Below are positions 5,639 through 8,273 of a DNA stretch of 8,273 nt, piece by piece. The notes beneath the pieces were generated by a model, which was not told the DNA's origin, did no database searches, and saw only the letters and a program-made list of their open reading frames with translations. Position numbers and translations under genes: made by a program. Source of the stretch: Bacillota bacterium (GTDB lineage: Bacteria > Bacillota > Dethiobacteria > DTU022); NCBI GenBank assembly GCA_012510625.1, contig JAAZHP010000081.1, positions 1-8,273 on the forward strand. The letters are read 5' to 3'. Numbering within the stretch: position 1 is the first letter of the stretch; the number at the start of each line of letters is the position of its first letter.

Positions 5639-6732
5639 AAAGGGACGAATTCGCTGCACCGCCGCCGCTGTACTTTAAAGGGCGCTATTCGGCAGTGGGC
5701 CTTGATATTGGCTCAGAGCAGCTCAAGCTCATCCAGTTTAAGCAGGAGCACGGCGAGGTTTTCCTGCACCAGTACGGCATCTACGATCTGCCTGAAGGGG
5801 CGATCACTGCGGGAAGAGTGACCGATGCCGCGGCCCTCTCCGACCGCCTGGCCTGGGTTTTTAAAAGGCGCCGTTTTCATCGCAACAGGGTCAACCTCTG
5901 CATCGGAAGCCAGGCGGTTATCCTGCGTCAGATGCGGCTGCCCAAGATGCCGCCGCGCGAACTGCAGGCGGCGCTGCGCTTCGAGGCGGGTAAGGAGATT
6001 ATGATTCCCCTTGAGGAGGCGGTGCTCGACTACATTGAAATTGGCGAGAGCGTTGTGGACGGCAACGAGGTCATTGACTTGGCCGTGGTGGCCGCGCCGA
6101 AGGACGTGGTCAACGACTATATCACGGTGATCCTGAAGGCAGGGCTCTATCCCGATGTCATTGAAATCGAACCCTTCGCCCTGCAGCGCGTCCTTCCCTA
6201 TGTTGTTCCTAATCTGGTGCCTGTTTCCCGCGGGGAGGAGGCGGAGGCGCTTATGGTTCTCGATATCGGGGGCGAATGCAGCAATCTCCTTCTGGTCGAC
6301 CAGGGCGGCTTTAGTTTTTCCCGCACCCTGAGTATCGGGGTGAATCATTTCTGCCACCGCATTGCCGAACGGCGTGAAATAGGCTATGATGCGGCACGCC
6401 GCCTGCTCTTCGGGGGCGACCCCTTCACCGTGGAAGGAGTCCAGGAGGTTGCCGATGAGCTGGTCAACCAGATCCGCCGCTCCCTTGAATTTTACCTTTA
6501 CCGGGCGGGGCATGCCCAGAAAGAGATAAAAACCATTTGCCTTTGCGGTGGAGGCGCCTCCATCGATCGACTTCCCTCATTCTTGGGATTTGAACTGAAG
6601 GTGGAGCCGAAGATATTGAATCCTTTCTCTTTTGTACACATCGGGCGCAGATTCATCCGGGAAGACCTCGAACGAGAGGGGCACCTTCTTAATATTGCCT
6701 CGGGACTGGCCCTGCGGGGGTGGCTGCGATGA
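5611..6732 (+). CDS. pilM: PilM, actin-like type IV pilus assembly ATPase-fold protein
   Basis: This cytoplasmic actin/FtsA-fold protein binds the N-terminal tail of PilN and links the PilNO complex to the motor. Its 373 residues show the nucleotide-binding motifs in order: phosphate-1 GLDIGS (30-35), phosphate-2 VLDIGGECSNLLLV (216-229) and adenosine loop CLCGGGASI (310-318). It ends with the ASGLALRG segment (363-370) usual for PilM. ALRFEAGKEIMIPLEEAV (121-138) is the E-x-x-K-x-IP motif near the SHS2 subdomain. The ATG at 5611 lies inside the end of the preceding gene and gives about 29 residues before GLDIGS, longer than usual and Ala/Pro-rich. GTG 5695 would remove this extension but has a poorly spaced AAAGGG (5677-5682). 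The TGA stop overlaps the pilN start (ATGA). Confidence 0.93.
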   Translation: MDQAVETAVERDEFAAPPPLYFKGRYSAVGLDIGSEQLKLIQFKQEHGEVFLHQYGIYDLPEGAITAGRVTDAAALSDRLAWVFKRRRFHRNRVNLCIGSQAVILRQMRLPKMPPRELQAALRFEAGKEIMIPLEEAVLDYIEIGESVVDGNEVIDLAVVAAPKDVVNDYITVILKAGLYPDVIEIEPFALQRVLPYVVPNLVPVSRGEEAEALMVLDIGGECSNLLLVDQGGFSFSRTLSIGVNHFCHRIAERREIGYDAARRLLFGGDPFTVEGVQEVADELVNQIRRSLEFYLYRAGHAQKEIKTICLCGGGASIDRLPSFLGFELKVEPKILNPFSFVHIGRRFIREDLEREGHLLNIASGLALRGWLR

Positions 6733-7283
6733 AAACAGAAATTAACCTGCGCACTCGCGAGTTTGTTATCGCCAGGGAGTTTTACTGGCCTCGCCTCCTG
6801 GCCACTCTGGCAGTGATCGCCCTGGTAGTTTTTCTTGTGGGGGGCACGCTTTTTCTCTATCTTTACCAGGTGCAGCTTTCCATAGAGAACAATAACCTGG
6901 CCCAGGAGCGGGCCTTGCTGGAGCAGCAAGTGGCTCCTCTGGCCGAACTTGAAGCCCGGTTAAAAGCTCTTGAAGAGAGGACGGCCATCGCTGAAGAACT
7001 GGGAAAGAGAGCTTGGCTCTGGTCCGGTGATTTTCGCTTGATTTTGAACCTGGCCCATGATCGGGGCCTGAAACTCCTCCATCTTTCCTTCTTCTCCGAT
7101 GGGAAGGTGCGCATGAGGGGTGAGAGCGGCTCTATGCGCCAGGTTGCCCTCTTCCTGCAGGACCTGGCCCGGGAAGAGTCATACGATTCTGCCGTATACC
7201 GGTATATGGCCTATCCGCGAAACGACAGGTTTGATTTTGAAATAGAGGTCACCATCACCTTTAAAGGCGGGGGTGAGCAGTAG
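6729..7283 (+). CDS. pilN: PilN, type IV pilus alignment complex membrane protein
   Basis: This 184-residue bitopic membrane protein has a short cytoplasmic N-terminus, MKTEINLRTREF, which corresponds to the conserved INL segment through which PilN binds the PilM groove. The usual INLLP is replaced by INLRT. A transmembrane helix lies at about 21-46, a heptad-rich coiled coil at about 50-92 (NNLAQERALLEQQVAPLAEL), and a ferredoxin-like domain at about 100-180 ending in FEIEVTITF. The ATG start overlaps the pilM stop by four bases, preceded by the G-rich stretch GGTGG (6719-6723). An in-frame GTG at 6720 would add three residues but is less well placed. PilN should heterodimerise with PilO, encoded two bases downstream. 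Confidence 0.88.
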   Translation: MKTEINLRTREFVIAREFYWPRLLATLAVIALVVFLVGGTLFLYLYQVQLSIENNNLAQERALLEQQVAPLAELEARLKALEERTAIAEELGKRAWLWSGDFRLILNLAHDRGLKLLHLSFFSDGKVRMRGESGSMRQVALFLQDLAREESYDSAVYRYMAYPRNDRFDFEIEVTITFKGGGEQ

Positions 7284-7285
7284 CC

Positions 7286-7861
7286 GTGGCGGAAAAAGAA
7301 AAAAAATCAAAGATAGGCCTGGTTCTGCTGCTGGTGCTTTTTGTCATCGGGGGTTTGTTTATCTACTGGCATTATTTTGTGCAGCCGGCCATGGCGGAAA
7401 TAAGCGCCCTTAACGAGGAAAAATCCAAGCTGCGCAGCGAAATTGACACCTTGAGGACAAAGCTAGCCCGCAAGCCGGAAATAGAGAAGAAGTGGAGCAG
7501 TATTAGCGATACGGAGTCCTATTATTACGAGAAAATACCGCAGTGGGACGATTTGCCTCAGGTGCTGGGGGCCCTGGAGCACCTGGTGATGACATCTCCG
7601 CTGGAAATTGAGTCCTTGTCTGTGGCTCAATTCCAGCAAGGTGATAAAGGAGGCTATATTCCCGTCTCCCTGAAAGCGAGAGGCCCGGCCGAAGAGCTCC
7701 TGCGGCTGCTGGAAAGATTGGAGCAGTTCAAGCACATGAGCTTGACCGACCAGGCGATCATGGAAACGGTTGAAGGCGATCACCGGCTTAGCCTCGACTT
7801 TAGGCTAATCATCCTTCCCGAAGGGCAGGGTAAACCGGTGGGGCCAGACGGAGAAAACTAA
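7286..7861 (+). CDS. pilO: PilO, type IV pilus alignment complex membrane protein
   Basis: This 191-residue bitopic protein has a basic cytoplasmic N-terminus (AEKEKKSK), a transmembrane helix at about 11-33, a coiled coil at about 36-62 (ISALNEEKSKLRSEIDTLRT) and a compact domain at about 85-176. In that domain LPQVLGALEHL and the strands IESLSV, YIPVSLKARG and LSLDFRLIIL follow the PilO pattern (ferredoxin-like fold). It pairs with PilN outside the membrane. GTG 7286 lies two bases after the pilN stop, with GGTGA at 7272-7276 as ribosome binding site, so the two are probably translationally coupled. The last 12 residues (Gly/Pro-rich) lie beyond the fold. The DNA encoding the last nine of them, plus the stop codon, overlaps the leader frame of the next prepilin. 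Confidence 0.88.
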   Translation: MAEKEKKSKIGLVLLLVLFVIGGLFIYWHYFVQPAMAEISALNEEKSKLRSEIDTLRTKLARKPEIEKKWSSISDTESYYYEKIPQWDDLPQVLGALEHLVMTSPLEIESLSVAQFQQGDKGGYIPVSLKARGPAEELLRLLERLEQFKHMSLTDQAIMETVEGDHRLSLDFRLIILPEGQGKPVGPDGEN

Positions 7862-8273
7862 ACCAGGACGGCTTTACTTTACTGGAGATAATCATTGTCC
7901 TGGCCCTCCTCGCCATTCTGCTGGCCGTAGCTTTGCCCGCGGTGGGCGGCCTGGAGGAAAAATGGCGGCTTGAAGCGGCCGTCTGGCGCCTGGCTGCGGA
8001 TATGCGTCTCGCCCGGCAGGTGGCGATAACGGAAGGCAAAAGCACGCGCATGGAATTCCGCTGGGAGGCGCGCGATTACCGCCTCCTGCTGCCCGCGGAA
8101 AAGAAGACGGTCAAGCTTCCCCCGGGCATATCTTACGCCATGAACAATTTTCCCCTTAACGGCGGGGTGCGCGGCTTTACCATCTCGCCTCTCGGCGCAC
8201 CCAGCCCGGCCGGCACGGTGGGCTTCAAAAACGGGCGCGGCGACAGGCTCTACGTGATTATCACGCCGGCCAC
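7834..8273 (+). CDS. GspH/FimT-like minor prepilin, no recognisable start codon, 3' end outside window
   Basis: This frame is open from just after TAA 7831-7833 to the window edge. It encodes a basic leader-like stretch ARRRKLNQDG, a prepilin cleavage site (GGC 7870-7872, then TTT), and mature FTLLEIIIVLALLAILLAV with Glu at +5. Downstream, LEAAVWRLAADMRLARQVAI and the strands STRMEFRWEARDYRLL and RLYVIITPA match GspH/FimT/FimU minor pilins. The twelve in-frame codons between the upstream stop and the cleavage Gly are ACC GGT GGG GCC AGA CGG, then AGA AAA CTA AAC CAG GAC. None is ATG, GTG, TTG or any common near-cognate start. The frame is -1 relative to pilO and overlaps its last 28 bases. 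The coordinates give the open frame, not a proven coding start. The gene may be expressed by an unusual mechanism, be damaged, or reflect a sequence error. Confidence 0.75.

Noticed and set aside
5101..5659. Two overlapping minus-strand open frames opposite the PilX-like gene
   Set aside because: Two different frames are both open, low-complexity Ser/Thr/Pro or His-rich, which indicates base composition and not coding.
5713..6513. Minus-strand open frame (266 codons) opposite pilM
   Set aside because: PilM motifs on the plus strand are intact; the antisense product resembles no known protein and has no plausible ribosome binding context with neighbours.
1..8273. CRISPR arrays, tRNA or rRNA genes, insertion sequences, riboswitches
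   Set aside because: No regularly spaced repeats, cloverleaf-like sequences, transposase frames, terminal inverted repeats or known aptamer patterns were seen; the window is almost fully coding on one strand.

Overview
The window holds a single-strand (+) gene cluster for a type IV pilus (T4P) or a closely related competence/secretion filament. The organism is most likely a fairly GC-rich Gram-positive-type anaerobe of the Clostridia. That is an inference from the strong AGGAGGTGA-type ribosome binding sites, the predominance of GTG and TTG starts, and the compact pilT-pilC-pilin-minor pilins-pilMNO order. No secretin or PilP is visible, but the window is too short to exclude them, and I cannot name a species.

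Layout: (1) 1-297 is the 3' end of a secreted or surface protein with a DUF11-like beta-sandwich repeat. (2) 359-2738 carries pilT (retraction ATPase) and pilC (inner-membrane platform). (3) 2808-3233 is a main-pilin-like prepilin behind a near-perfect Shine-Dalgarno. A terminator-like GC hairpin follows it at 3309-3337. (4) 3392-5638 holds three minor prepilin-like genes in the order GspI/PilV-like, GspJ/PilW-like and a large PilX/GspK-like protein without Glu+5. (5) 5611-7861 is pilM, pilN and pilO, tightly packed with overlapping or near-touching ends. (6) 7834 to the window end is a fifth, GspH/FimT-like prepilin. It runs off the 3' edge and has no recognisable start codon.

How the parts fit: PilM (cytoplasmic, actin-like) with PilN and PilO (bitopic, coiled-coil) would form the alignment subcomplex that couples PilC and the ATPases to the envelope. 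PilC would insert or remove pilin subunits at the membrane, with PilT powering removal. The H/I/J/K-like minor pilins would make the initiating tip complex. The extension ATPase PilB and the prepilin peptidase PilD are needed for such a system but are not encoded here.

Most of the window is a recognisable T4P locus and not a new system. The points most worth a second look are the start-less GspH-like frame overlapping the end of pilO, the terminator-like hairpin after the pilin, the abrupt codon-usage switch inside the pilin gene, the large beta-rich PilX/GspK-like protein, and the DUF11 protein next to the pilus genes.
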